From: Caldimicrobium sp. | GTDB lineage: Bacteria; Desulfobacterota; Thermodesulfobacteria; Thermodesulfobacteriales; Thermodesulfobacteriaceae | Length of the DNA: 64,000 bases | NCBI GenBank assembly: GCA_025059715.1 | Contig: JANXCE010000003.1 | Span: 1 to 64,000 of the forward strand | Direction: 5' to 3' | Part shown: positions 1-7,839 of the stretch, in pieces | Numbering within the stretch: position 1 is the first letter of the stretch | How the letters are laid out: every line of letters begins with the position of its first letter | Notes under the pieces: generated by a model | The model's input: the letters and a program-made list of their open reading frames with translations, nothing else | Database searches by the model: none | What the model was told of the DNA's origin: nothing | Translations under genes and position numbers: made by a program

Positions 1-2
1 AT

Positions 3-896
3 GATCAGGCTTACCAGGGAGATTATCAAGGATTGTTTAATTACACCGCTTGCTTTCGATATGATATTATGTACAAACATGTGGAAAAGGATGAGGCCAA
101 ACAGAGGGAGAAATGGAAAAGGGTTCCAAGGTTTAACGTGCTTTTACCTCTATTATCCCTACTTCCTAAGGGAAAACTCTTAGACATAGGGTGCTCAACG
201 GGCAACTTTCTGTTAATTGCTAAATCCTTTGGCTTTGAGGTCTATGGAACAGAGGCCAGCAAAGAAGCCTGTAAGATAGGCACCTCTCGCTACGGCTTAA
301 AAATAGCTAATGTTCTTACTCTAAAGGAATTGCCTGCAGACTTTAAAGGTCCCTATAAAGTTATCACTGCCTTTGAGGTCATAGAGCATGTGGAGGAACC
401 CCTTAAGTTTTTAAGGGAAATCTATGAACATCTTGAGGAGGGAGGGTTTGCCATCCTAAGTTGTCCGCCCTACTTTAAGTTTGAGAATCTGGCCTTAGGC
501 TATCGTAAATATAAGTGGTGGTATAATGACTATCCACCCCATCACCTAAATCGCTTTAAGCCTTGGACTCTTTATTACGCCCTAAAACATGCCTCCTTTG
601 AAGAAGTGGTTGTCTTTACCGAGCCTTTACTTACAGGCACAGTCCTTGATGGCGTTACTCCCCAAGATGCTATTATACCCCTGCAAAATAATCAACAGCT
701 AACCCTTCCCAAGGCTATAGTTGCAAGTATTATCCTTGAAAGTTTAAAACCCCTTTACGTGAATGCCAGATATCTGGGAAATTTTCAGTTTGCCATAGGG
801 GTTAAGGGTAAAAGTGGGCTCAACTGGGAAAAGGTTCTAAGGCGAGCAATTGGTATCTCGGCGGTAGACCTTTTGTGGAGTGACCACAGGCGTTAA
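3..896 (+). CDS. SAM-dependent methyltransferase, 5' end missing
   Basis: Class I SAM-dependent methyltransferase (Methyltransf_23/11 type) of unknown substrate. The glycine-rich SAM-binding motif LLDIGCSTGNFL lies about 45 residues after the TTG at 33, followed by the acidic-strand region (YGTEAS) and the motif FEVIEHVEEPLKFL. The frame is open with no stop all the way to the first base, and the codons before 33 continue plausibly (Y-Q-G-D-Y-Q-G). The true start is therefore probably outside the window, and the missing part may be an N-terminal zinc-binding segment as in many relatives. An intrinsic terminator follows the stop. It converges with the flagellin gene. The family call is firm; the substrate is unknown (lipid, sugar or small-molecule acceptors are all possible). 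Confidence 0.8.
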   Translation, partial: DQAYQGDYQGLFNYTACFRYDIMYKHVEKDEAKQREKWKRVPRFNVLLPLLSLLPKGKLLDIGCSTGNFLLIAKSFGFEVYGTEASKEACKIGTSRYGLKIANVLTLKELPADFKGPYKVITAFEVIEHVEEPLKFLREIYEHLEEGGFAILSCPPYFKFENLALGYRKYKWWYNDYPPHHLNRFKPWTLYYALKHASFEEVVVFTEPLLTGTVLDGVTPQDAIIPLQNNQQLTLPKAIVASIILESLKPLYVNARYLGNFQFAIGVKGKSGLNWEKVLRRAIGISAVDLLWSDHRR

Positions 897-903
897 AAAT
901 AAA

Positions 904-932
904 AAAAGGCGGGGAGTTGGACCCCGCCTTTT
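904..932 (-). terminator. Intrinsic terminator between the methyltransferase and flagellin genes
   Basis: An 11-bp perfect stem (AAAAGGCGGGG paired with CCCCGCCTTTT) encloses a 7-base loop. On the minus strand the stem is followed by a T-rich run, as expected for a factor-independent terminator of flagellin. On the plus strand a shorter T run follows, so it may also stop the methyltransferase transcript. This is the clearest hairpin terminator in the window. Confidence 0.9.
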
Positions 933-949
933 ATGGATTAGGATTCAAC

Positions 950-2653
950 TTATCTTAGGAGTTGCAGCATCAACTGAGGTAAGGTGTTAGCTTGGGCAAG
1001 CATAGCCACAGTTGCTTGCATGCGGATCTGATAGGTGGTAAAGTCAGCCATTTCCTTGGCATAGTCGGTGTTGCGAATCACAGATTCCGCCTCTTTAGTG
1101 TTGTCAAAGGCTACCTTTTGAGCATCAAAAATGGTCTGTAAGTTATTCATCACCGCACCAATCTTTGCACGCTCAGTATCTGCTTTCTGTAGAGCCTTGG
1201 ATGTAATCATTATAGCCTTTTCAGCTCCCTCATTAGTAGTTACGTCAATATTATAAAGGCTTTGCAGACTGACATTATTACCACTTGCTATCTGAAAATA
1301 CAATCCATAGTTGTTATCAGTAGTGCCAGAGACTCCGTTATACTCAAGTTTAAAGGAATCTATACCACCTATTTCGATTTGCCCAGTCTTCACAGCAGCA
1401 TAATAAGTTATTGCATTAGTAGTAGAGCTTATTGTAGTATAGTCTGCACCCTGTAACAGTTGACCAAGGTCAACTGTTATGTTGGCTGATATTGTTCCAC
1501 TATTCGTTTCTGATTCAGCATAATTCACTCTTGCTTCAATGGCTATAGTTTCGCCGTTCTTGGTAACGAGTTTCAATCTTCCATTATCGTTTATGGCGGT
1601 TACATTGGCATTGTTTGCAGTTGCAGCTGTATTGATTCTATTTACTAAGGTATCTAAATCTGCAAGAGCCGTTGAAGTAAAATTTGAAGTTGTAGAAGTA
1701 TCACCAGACGCTGTTCCAGCGACACTGCCAAGGTTTACCGTAAAAGTTTTTTGACCATCACCAATGTAAAACCTTAAATCTATTGTTGCGGTAAAATTTG
1801 CTGAATCACTGGTCTCAGAACCAGTGTAACTAAAGGTTCCTGTAATTACATTGCTGTACTGATTTGCTAGACTTATGTTTTTAGCCTTAGCCTCTATTTG
1901 AAGTTTCTTCATCTGCTCATTTTCATTTATGTTTTTGGCTAAGGTTGCCGCATCTACTAGTGTGTTAGTTGTTCCACCCCGATAAACAGTAATGTCTGCA
2001 ATTCTGACATAATCATTTTCGGAAAGGATGTGATTAGTGGCTCCACCTAATGAACCTGTTCCTGAAAGAAGAACTGCTAAGCTTCCACCTGCGGTTGAAC
2101 TTACGCCTGTTGCGGTGCCACCGTTACCTGAGGCAATATAGGCACCAAGGCTTTGTGCTCTGACATCTGATATGGATATACTAACGGTTTGATCCATTCT
2201 GGGACCATAATGAATATACTTTCCTGCAAAGGACCCATCAAGAAGCCTAATACCGTTATATTCAGTGTCAGTTCCAATCTTCTGAATAGCATCAACAAAG
2301 TTCATAATCTCTCTTTGTAGGGCCATGCGTGCATTGGGGTCATTCACGTCGTTTGCGGCATTTTGAGCCCGCACATAGATCTCCTGCAGTTTGTCAAAGA
2401 TTTGTCCAGCACTGGCCTCGGCAATCTGTAGGGCAGAAATTCCCGTGCTAATGTTTCTGTTACCCTGCTCGTAGGCCTTGGCCACTGTGGAGAGCATGTC
2501 CGCAATGAACATACCAGCCGAATCATCAGCGGCGCTAAGGATTCTCATCCCGGTTGACATCCTCAACAAACTCTTGTTCATAGCGCGCTCATTACGAATG
2601 AGCGCAGTGTGGGTTTGGGCTGCTGCTTCGTTAAAATTAATTTTTACTGCCAT
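950..2653 (-). CDS. fliC: Flagellin
   Basis: Structural subunit of the flagellar filament, 567 residues. The conserved D0/D1 N-terminal part (about residues 1-170, including RMSTGMRILSAADDSAG and a segment ending in YNGIRLLDG) and the C-terminal helix (about 470-567, ending LPQLMLQLLR) are intact. The variable middle (about 170-460) is rich in T, S, N, A and G, as in exposed D2/D3 domains. The ATG has a strong ribosome site (AAGGAGG, 8 bases upstream) and a sigma-28 promoter (2699-2725), and a terminator lies just after the stop, so it is a single-gene unit. The middle region carries several N-X-S/T sequons (near residues 284, 324, 349, 390 and 459), possibly relevant because an STT3-type oligosaccharyltransferase lies at 39.3-41.4 kb. 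No other flagellar gene is in the window. Confidence 0.97.
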   Translation of the reverse strand: MAVKINFNEAAAQTHTALIRNERAMNKSLLRMSTGMRILSAADDSAGMFIADMLSTVAKAYEQGNRNISTGISALQIAEASAGQIFDKLQEIYVRAQNAANDVNDPNARMALQREIMNFVDAIQKIGTDTEYNGIRLLDGSFAGKYIHYGPRMDQTVSISISDVRAQSLGAYIASGNGGTATGVSSTAGGSLAVLLSGTGSLGGATNHILSENDYVRIADITVYRGGTTNTLVDAATLAKNINENEQMKKLQIEAKAKNISLANQYSNVITGTFSYTGSETSDSANFTATIDLRFYIGDGQKTFTVNLGSVAGTASGDTSTTSNFTSTALADLDTLVNRINTAATANNANVTAINDNGRLKLVTKNGETIAIEARVNYAESETNSGTISANITVDLGQLLQGADYTTISSTTNAITYYAAVKTGQIEIGGIDSFKLEYNGVSGTTDNNYGLYFQIASGNNVSLQSLYNIDVTTNEGAEKAIMITSKALQKADTERAKIGAVMNNLQTIFDAQKVAFDNTKEAESVIRNTDYAKEMADFTTYQIRMQATVAMLAQANTLPQLMLQLLR

Positions 2654-2698
2654 GGCTGCACCTCCTTAAGTTTTTTTTGTTTTCTCTTTTGCTAATTA

Positions 2699-2725
2699 TT
2701 ATCGGATATAACTGAAAAATCTTTA
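2699..2725 (-). promoter_or_regulatory. Sigma-28 (FliA) promoter of flagellin
   Basis: On the minus strand a -35 element TAAAGATT (2718-2725) and a -10 element TCCGATAA (2699-2706) are separated by exactly 11 bases. The bacterial FliA consensus is TAAAGTTT-N11-GCCGATAA, so the match is 7/8 at each element with the right spacing. The -10 ends 45 bases before the flagellin ATG. The -35 element overlaps the stop codon of the upstream cbiET gene. Confidence 0.9.
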
Positions 2726-3955
2726 ACTACGTAGAGAAGCCTTCAGACCCCTTTCCGCCTGAAGTATGAATACTGGGTTTTCCGCCTTTAGATAAAAGCT
2801 TTCTCCAATAGATTTTCCACGATTCACCTGAATTTGAGTGACCTGAAGAATGTGGGAATCCTCAAGCACAGAATAGGCTCTTAGCAAATTCTTCAGGGAA
2901 ACAAAGGTAGCAACAATTCTCTCTAAGGAAGTTAAGCCTTTTAAAAAAAACAGGTTTTCCTCTAATTTACCACCACTTCCTCCGAGGAAGACCCGGTGAG
3001 GAAGTGGTAACCCTTGAAGGGCATAGGGAGCTTCCCCACAAATAACCTCTAAATTGTGCAGGTTAAATTTTTTCTTATTTTTAAGAATTAGTTCTACGCA
3101 GTGCCTATCTTTCTCTATTGAAAAAACCTTTAGCTCTGGAGATAAGAGTGCTACTTCCAGGCTTACTGCCCCTGAACCCGCCCCAATATCCCAAAATACA
3201 CCTCTTCTTGGAAGTCTCAGTTGGTGAAGAATCACCGCCCGCACTTCATCCTTAGTAATCATGTTATTCCGATGCTCTATTTGTTCCTCTTTGAGACCAA
3301 AAAGCAGTCGGGATCCCCAAGAGGGATTTTCAATCATCAAACAGTTAGGCTCTCTAAATAGGCGCTGAGAAAATTCCTTCGGCTTTCCAGAATGAATTTT
3401 TTCCTCCGGTGTGTTAAGCTTCTCTCCCACATGAATTAGGAGTTCCGTTAACCCCCTTTCACATAACAGACGGGCAATAGAGGTAGGAGAATTTTTGCGG
3501 TCTGTGAAGAGAAACAGGTAGGGATGGAACTCTATCTCCTGCCAGAGCCTCTCCTGTTGATCATCTCTTCCATGTAAAGAAAAAGCTTTAACCAAGGCCA
3601 CGGGAATCTTAAGCTTAGCACAGAAGATCTGTAGAGTTGAAAGATCTGGATGTATGGAGATTAGCTCTGGGGGAAATCTTTTTAGAAGGGTTTCTCCAAG
3701 ACCGAAAAAAAGGGGATCTCCGGTAGAGAGAACTACCACTTCCTCTTGGTTCTTTTCTAATTCAAGATACAGCTCCTCAAGTTTGTTAACGACCCTTATC
3801 TTAGGCCAAATCTTTTGACAAATAAGATAGCGCTCTTTAAAGGGCTCAACTTGCGGGGAAAATAGGTATACTCGGGTTGCTCGGAGTAAAAGTTCCTCTT
3901 CCTCAGAGGTGAAGGGTTTATAACCAAATCCCAAAACATAAATCCTCTGTTTCAT
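2723..3955 (-). CDS. cbiET: Fused CbiE-CbiT precorrin/cobalt-precorrin C5,C15-methyltransferase and decarboxylase (CobL type)
   Basis: Bifunctional corrin-ring enzyme that methylates C5 and C15 and decarboxylates the C12 acetate side chain. The first half (about residues 1-200) is a tetrapyrrole methylase: YVLGFGYKP at the start, and STGDPLFFGLG as the SAM-binding signature. The second half (about 235-410) is a CbiT-type methyltransferase with DIGAGSGAVSLEVAL. The same fusion is known as CobL. ATG at 3955 is preferred over the TTG three codons upstream; neither has a convincing ribosome site. It is the last gene of the operon cbiXC-cobF-cbiET and is separated from cobF by about 34 bases. The flagellin promoter starts inside its stop codon. 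Confidence 0.93.
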   Translation of the reverse strand: MKQRIYVLGFGYKPFTSEEEELLLRATRVYLFSPQVEPFKERYLICQKIWPKIRVVNKLEELYLELEKNQEEVVVLSTGDPLFFGLGETLLKRFPPELISIHPDLSTLQIFCAKLKIPVALVKAFSLHGRDDQQERLWQEIEFHPYLFLFTDRKNSPTSIARLLCERGLTELLIHVGEKLNTPEEKIHSGKPKEFSQRLFREPNCLMIENPSWGSRLLFGLKEEQIEHRNNMITKDEVRAVILHQLRLPRRGVFWDIGAGSGAVSLEVALLSPELKVFSIEKDRHCVELILKNKKKFNLHNLEVICGEAPYALQGLPLPHRVFLGGSGGKLEENLFFLKGLTSLERIVATFVSLKNLLRAYSVLEDSHILQVTQIQVNRGKSIGESFYLKAENPVFILQAERGLKASLRS

Positions 3956-3989
3956 GTAAGTCAAAAATTAAGTCAAAAGTAGACCTTAC

Positions 3990-4757
3990 TTAATTACTAT
4001 CACTAACCTCCCCGGGAGGTTTTAGGGGCTTTAAAACATATACCTCCATTAGATAACCCTTTTTGTGCTTTAAATCCTTCCTGACATTATGAATTTTTTC
4101 CCATACCTCCCTAAGCCTGCCACTAACATAGAGTTCATCCTCAGAGCCCACATAGGCACCCCAGTAGATGTAAAATTCCTTATCCTTAAACTTTTGAAAG
4201 GTTTCATAATTATCTAAAAAAACTACTGCCGGGTGCTCTGGAGGTTTACTTTTTAGTAGGGTTCTCGGAGTGTGGAAGATAACGGGAGTAGAAATCTCAG
4301 TTAGAGATATTCTCTCTTTGGCACAAAGAATTTGAAAAGAAGAGAGCCCGGGAATTACCTCCCAGGCGATGGGAAGTTCTCTTTCGAGCTCTCGCATGAT
4401 ATCAATATGTCCGTCAAAGAGCGAAGGATCTCCCCAGATAAGAAATCCCGCTTCTTCTTCGTCAGCATTTACGAGAGCCTCTCTCAAGATCTTTGCCTTC
4501 TCGGTCCTCCACGCCCTAATCTTTTCCCTGTAGTCTTTTCCCTTCGTTCTTTCTGGAAAGGGCAGAGCCACAATCTTAAAATTATCACCTTTGATTGCCT
4601 TCAATAAGGCAATCTTCCTTAGGGTTAAATCTTCCTTGCGTCCTTCCTTTTTGGAGACATAAAAAAGAGATAATCTCTCGATAACACTTTTGGCTTCAAG
4701 GGTTAGGTATTTTATATCTCCGGGACCAATCCCAATTAGATAAAGTTTTTTTACCAT
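3990..4757 (-). CDS. cobF: Precorrin-6A synthase (deacetylating), CobF family
   Basis: Tetrapyrrole methylase of the CobF subfamily. In the known pathway CobF methylates C1 and removes the C20/methyl unit as acetate. The protein has 255 residues, close to the usual CobF length. Family marks: LIGIGPGDIKYLTLEA at the N-terminus, FLIWGDPSLFDG in the middle, the VIPGLSSFQ region and the C-terminal YWGAYVGSEDELYVSG. Its start overlaps the end of the cbiX-cbiC gene by 7 bases, implying translational coupling. CobF belongs to the oxygen-dependent (late-cobalt) pathway, whereas its neighbour CbiX inserts cobalt early. This odd mix is discussed as a finding. No CbiD or CbiG, the usual anaerobic counterparts, is present in this window. 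The family call rests on remembered motifs. Confidence 0.85.
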   Translation of the reverse strand: MVKKLYLIGIGPGDIKYLTLEAKSVIERLSLFYVSKKEGRKEDLTLRKIALLKAIKGDNFKIVALPFPERTKGKDYREKIRAWRTEKAKILREALVNADEEEAGFLIWGDPSLFDGHIDIMRELERELPIAWEVIPGLSSFQILCAKERISLTEISTPVIFHTPRTLLKSKPPEHPAVVFLDNYETFQKFKDKEFYIYWGAYVGSEDELYVSGRLREVWEKIHNVRKDLKHKKGYLMEVYVLKPLKPPGEVSDSN

Positions 4758-5713
4758 GATGAATTATGAGCCAGCTCTAAGAGGGCGTTTACCACAGCCA
4801 CACAAGCGGGACTACCTCCTTTTTTGCTAAGGTTTGTAATAAAGGGAAAGTCCTGCTGAGAAAGCAATAACTTGGCATTGAAGGCATTAATAAAGCCCAC
4901 AGGTAGACCTATAACCACTAAGTCTTTGCGGTTTTCTCGGTTAATTATTTCGATGGTTTTTAAGAGGGCTGTAGGTGCATTACCTATAGCTACAAGCCCA
5001 AGATTTGTCTCCTTCTCAAAAGCCTGCTCAATTGCCTTTTCCGCCCTCGTGCCCTCAGCTTCTTCCACAGCATTCAGATAACATAAGACCCTATTTTTAC
5101 CATGTCTCTTTTTAATACCCGCCCTCACCATTTCTACATCTACCAGAATATCCTTTCCCTGTCGTAAAAGCTCTAAGGCCTTTGATATAGCCTCTGGATG
5201 AAAAATTAAAGTATCCTTAAATTCAAAATCCGCAGTAGCATGAATCACCCTTTTAATAATTGCTCTTTCTTCTGGAGAAAAGGAACTCAAATCTACCTCC
5301 CTCTCAATTATCTCAAAACTTTTTTCTTCTATATCCTTACCAGTCAAAGAACCAGCCTCAATTATTCGCTCTCTAACAATGTCCGCAAGTTTTTCATGAA
5401 TCCCCAGAGGTTTTGTATAAATAATGTCTATTTCTGGATACTTGGTTTTGTATCGGTTCAAAATAGTAGGAATGTCCTTGGTCACATGATAGCCATCACT
5501 GAGAAAAAAGGGATGCACCACAATCCTTTCTACTCCTTTGGAAATGAGTGTCTCCAAAACTTCCTCCAAGGAGGGTTTCGCAAATTGAAGAAAGGCAAAG
5601 AATAAATCTTCCATTGGTCTGTTGAGTTGATGAGATAGAATTTTCAGGAAGGGTTGCCACCTATTAGCATCACTTCGGGGACTTCCATGTAAGACTATAA
5701 TAATCTTTTCCAT
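4751..5713 (-). CDS. cbiXC: CbiX sirohydrochlorin cobaltochelatase fused to CbiC cobalt-precorrin-8 methylmutase
   Basis: Two cobalamin enzymes in one chain of 320 residues. Residues 1-120 are a short CbiX/CbiK-like chelatase: IIVLHGSPRSDANRW carries the metal-site histidine, and VVHPFFLSDGYHVTKDI the second one. Residues about 130-320 are a CbiC/CobH methylmutase that moves a methyl group from C11 to C12. It contains IHATADFEF, with the catalytic histidine, and VGFINAFNAK/GGSPACVAVVNAL. It is the first gene of cobalamin operon 1. The ATG has AAAGG nearby, and an 18-bp inverted repeat sits 15 bases upstream. Both halves look complete. Placing the cobalt-inserting enzyme here points to a cobalt-early route. 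Confidence 0.93.
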   Translation of the reverse strand: MEKIIIVLHGSPRSDANRWQPFLKILSHQLNRPMEDLFFAFLQFAKPSLEEVLETLISKGVERIVVHPFFLSDGYHVTKDIPTILNRYKTKYPEIDIIYTKPLGIHEKLADIVRERIIEAGSLTGKDIEEKSFEIIEREVDLSSFSPEERAIIKRVIHATADFEFKDTLIFHPEAISKALELLRQGKDILVDVEMVRAGIKKRHGKNRVLCYLNAVEEAEGTRAEKAIEQAFEKETNLGLVAIGNAPTALLKTIEIINRENRKDLVVIGLPVGFINAFNAKLLLSQQDFPFITNLSKKGGSPACVAVVNALLELAHNSSW

Positions 5714-5728
5714 ACCAAATACCTTTTA

Positions 5729-5746
5729 TGGTAATTTATATTACCA
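5729..5746. promoter_or_regulatory. Candidate operator of cobalamin operon 1 (18-bp inverted repeat)
   Basis: TGGTAATTTATATTACCA is an inverted repeat with perfect 7-bp arms and a 4-base centre. It lies 15 bases upstream of the cbiXC start codon. Partial half-sites (TGGTGAT, TTGGTAT) flank it. An inverted repeat of identical geometry lies upstream of cobT (14476-14493). This supports a shared protein-binding site; the regulator is unknown. Confidence 0.55.
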
Positions 5747-5816
5747 ATTTATATCACCATCTACTATAGCAAACTTCTCTATTTTTAAAAGAGCCCTTTA
5801 AAAATTTCACCCCCCC

Positions 5817-6666
5817 TGCATAAGTTCAAGGTCTTTTTTGCTTCTCACTAACCCCTTCTCCCATCAAAGACTCAAAAATGCTGCAAAGACTTGAAGCAAT
5901 CAAAGATGCATCCCAAAAAACAAAGAACTCGCCTTCAGATTAAAGGGTATCGAATTTCACAACTCTCTTAGCTCCGAAGCCACAGTCGAAGCTTTCAGTA
6001 TCTGTAGAGCTACGATCTATAGATGGAAGAAACTTCTTTTAAATCCAAACCGAGGACACCAAAGAGGAAATGTTCAAAGAGGTGGCCACAGGAGGTATTA
6101 GAATTTATCCTGAGGAACAGGAGAAAAAATCCTCGCATAGACAAGTAGAAGCTTAAGCCTTTGGTGGATAGATTTTGTAGGGAAAGGGGTATAGCTTTGG
6201 TAGCAGTATCTACGATTGGAAGGATTATAAAGTATTTGAAAGAAAGGGGGTAAGTTTGAGAAGAGAGGTAGTGAAGAAGCTTTAGTTTTTAAGGCTGACG
6301 GGAAGGTGTATTGAGAGGGAGAAGAAGGAGACAAAAGATGTGGCTATTAGATTTGGATTTGCCTTTGAAATGCAGTCATTTATCGAGTAGCATTGGGAGG
6401 GATTTTTGGAGGAAATTTAAGGCGGTAGCTCCTTTTGAAATAGGGGGCACGCAGACTGAGCTTGAGAGGGAGGGAATGGGTATGTAGAGAGGTTAAACCG
6501 GACATGGGAAGAGGAGTTTATTGAGTATAGGGAGCTTATGAGGTATTTGATATGGTATAGTTCGGAGAGGGTGCATAGTGGTCTTGGGAATGTATCGCCT
6601 TTGGAGTGGATTTGTCACAAATTTTGCAAGAATTCCCCTCAGTCTAAAATCCTATGGACTCACCCC
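5817..6666 (+). mobile_element. Decayed insertion sequence, copy A (internally deleted)
   Basis: A relic of the same element as 47334-48392. The left end TGCATAAGTTCAAGGTC and the right end (CTAAAATCCTATGGACT) match the imperfect inverted termini of that copy. The inside is a transposase pseudogene with stops and frameshifts. It still encodes the helix-turn-helix part (AFSICRATIYRWKKLL around 5985-6035) that the longer copy has lost. It lacks the original start, the region around the first catalytic Asp, the segment around the second acidic residue, and a C-terminal block. The last two deletions are shared with copy B. It therefore cannot encode an active enzyme. The right end lies 8 bases upstream of a promoter -35 box. 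This relic accounts for almost all of the gene-free stretch 5714-6734. Confidence 0.8.
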
Positions 6667-6674
6667 TAAATGGC

Positions 6675-6702
6675 TTGTCCTTTCTGGAAATACTATTATA
6701 CT
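6675..6702 (+). promoter_or_regulatory. Sigma-70 type promoter of the coiled-coil gene
   Basis: -35 TTGTCC (6675-6680) and -10 TATACT (6697-6702) with a 16-base spacer, 32 bases before the ATG of the coiled-coil gene. The IS relic ends 8 bases upstream of the -35. Confidence 0.6.
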
Positions 6703-6734
6703 AATCAGTTGAGAGTCAGATTAAGGGGGACTAA

Positions 6735-7205
6735 ATGAATGGGTTAGAAGCTTTAACCCAGAGCGAATTAAGAGGATGGGTGGCCTCCATTGTGGAAGAG
6801 GTCATCAAGGAAAAGTTAGGAGAGTTTGTGATAAAGCATGAGCGGGAAGCAAGGGAGATCTCCTTAGTGGAGAGGCTATTGAGAGTGGAAGAAGAGTTAA
6901 AATTTTTGAGGCAGTTAGAAGAAGAAAGGTTTGGCGCCTTGCTAAAAGAGATGAACATCCGCTTTGAAGCCATGAATGCCCGCTTTGAAGCTCTACAAAA
7001 GGAAATGAACACTCGCTTTGAAGCTCTCCAAAAGGAAATGAATACCCGCTTTGAGGCCATGAATGCCCGCTTTGAGGCCCTACAAAGGGAAATAGATACC
7101 CGCTTTGAGGCTTTGGAGAGAAGATTTAACTTCCTTCAGTGGTTAATCATAGGTGGCTTTTCCTTCCTGAGTCTTCTTCTGGTCTTAATAAGATTTGGAT
7201 CTTGA
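6735..7205 (+). CDS. Coiled-coil protein with C-terminal membrane anchor
   Basis: Function unknown, 156 residues. Residues 1-70 are a charged helical region. Residues about 73-127 consist of near-identical units MN(I/A/T)RFEA interspersed with LQKE, giving mixed 7- and 11-residue periods typical of a long coiled coil. Residues about 133-153 (FLQWLIIGGFSFLSLLLVLI) form one membrane segment, leaving the coil probably cytoplasmic. The ATG follows AAGGGGG by 5 bases, and a sigma-70 promoter lies upstream. It stands alone between two IS relics and divides the two cobalamin operons. The repeat can expand or contract by recombination. It might act as a spacer, scaffold or stress protein; the sequence gives no direct clue to which. 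Confidence 0.8.
   Translation: MNGLEALTQSELRGWVASIVEEVIKEKLGEFVIKHEREAREISLVERLLRVEEELKFLRQLEEERFGALLKEMNIRFEAMNARFEALQKEMNTRFEALQKEMNTRFEAMNARFEALQREIDTRFEALERRFNFLQWLIIGGFSFLSLLLVLIRFGS
6951..7112 (+). repeat. Tandem 21/33-bp coding repeats
   Basis: Units beginning ATGAAyrYyCGCTTTGArGC recur six times, some separated by a 12-base CTACAAAAGGAA-like insert. They encode the MNxRFEA and LQKE modules of the coiled-coil protein. Codon changes between units are mostly silent, so the protein pattern is under selection. Confidence 0.85.
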
Positions 7206-7547
7206 GGCTTCGCCATTAAGTTAAAGCCTCTGCTGGATATAACTCTCTGAAAAAGTTGCCTAAAGTAAATTCAATATTTACACTAACGCTCTAACAACCC
7301 TTTAATAAGTTTAAATTTCTTTTGGGGCACAAGTTTCGTCCCCTCTATCAGAATGAAGGAAAGGGGTAAAATTAAAGATCAAAAATCAATTTTAGGAGGT
7401 TTTTTCTGAGAAAAAAGTCTAAGGTAAATGGCTAATCTCCACTATATTTAATTAAGAAAGGTATTGGATAAAGGGGGGCTTTACACTATTATTGAGGTCT
7501 CTTTCAGGGATTCCCAACAAATATGGCACTTAGGCTACTAAAGCAGG
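7206..7547. other. Gene-free stretch
   Basis: No open frame with a ribosome site and no recognisable protein. It is AT-rich with several short A/T runs. It borders the truncated IS copy B and may be old IS or flanking debris. No tRNA or clear hairpin terminator was seen. Confidence 0.5.
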
Positions 7548-7826
7548 AGTGGGAGGGACTTTTGGAGGAAATTTAAGGCGGTAGCTCCTTTTAAAATAGG
7601 GGGCGCGCAGACTGAGCTTGAAAGGGAGGGAATGGGCATGGTAGAGAGGTTTAACCGGACATTGGAAGAGGAGTTTATTGAGTTGAGAGAGCTTATGAGA
7701 AATTTAATATAATTCAATACACGGAGAGGGTGCATAGTGGTCTTGGGAAGGTATCGCCTTTGGAGTGGATTTGTCACAAATTTTGCAAGAATTCCCCTCA
7801 GTCTAAAAACTTATGGACTTGCCCCT
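7548..7826 (+). mobile_element. Decayed insertion sequence, copy B (3' fragment only)
   Basis: The 3' third of the same element as copies A and D: it begins in the GGGAGGGACTTTTGGAGG block and ends at the right terminus (CTAAAAACTTATGGACTT). It lacks the left two thirds. It shares two internal deletions with copy A: one removes the block for the second acidic residue, the other a block near the C-terminus. It retains VERFNRTLEEEFIE coding in frame where copies A and D are frame-shifted. It lies directly beyond the 3' end of cbiA. Confidence 0.75.
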
Positions 7827-7839
7827 TTTACTTTAAAAT

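Noticed and set aside
5714-5816. Cobalamin riboswitch in front of cbiXC
   Set aside because: Only about 100 bases before the IS relic and no B12-box or multi-stem structure could be recognised; the inverted repeat is a simpler explanation.
6731-7060. Minus-strand open frame across the coiled-coil gene, encoding repeats of ASKRVFISF
   Set aside because: It is the complementary reading of the plus-strand repeats; the plus gene has the promoter, ribosome site and membrane segment.
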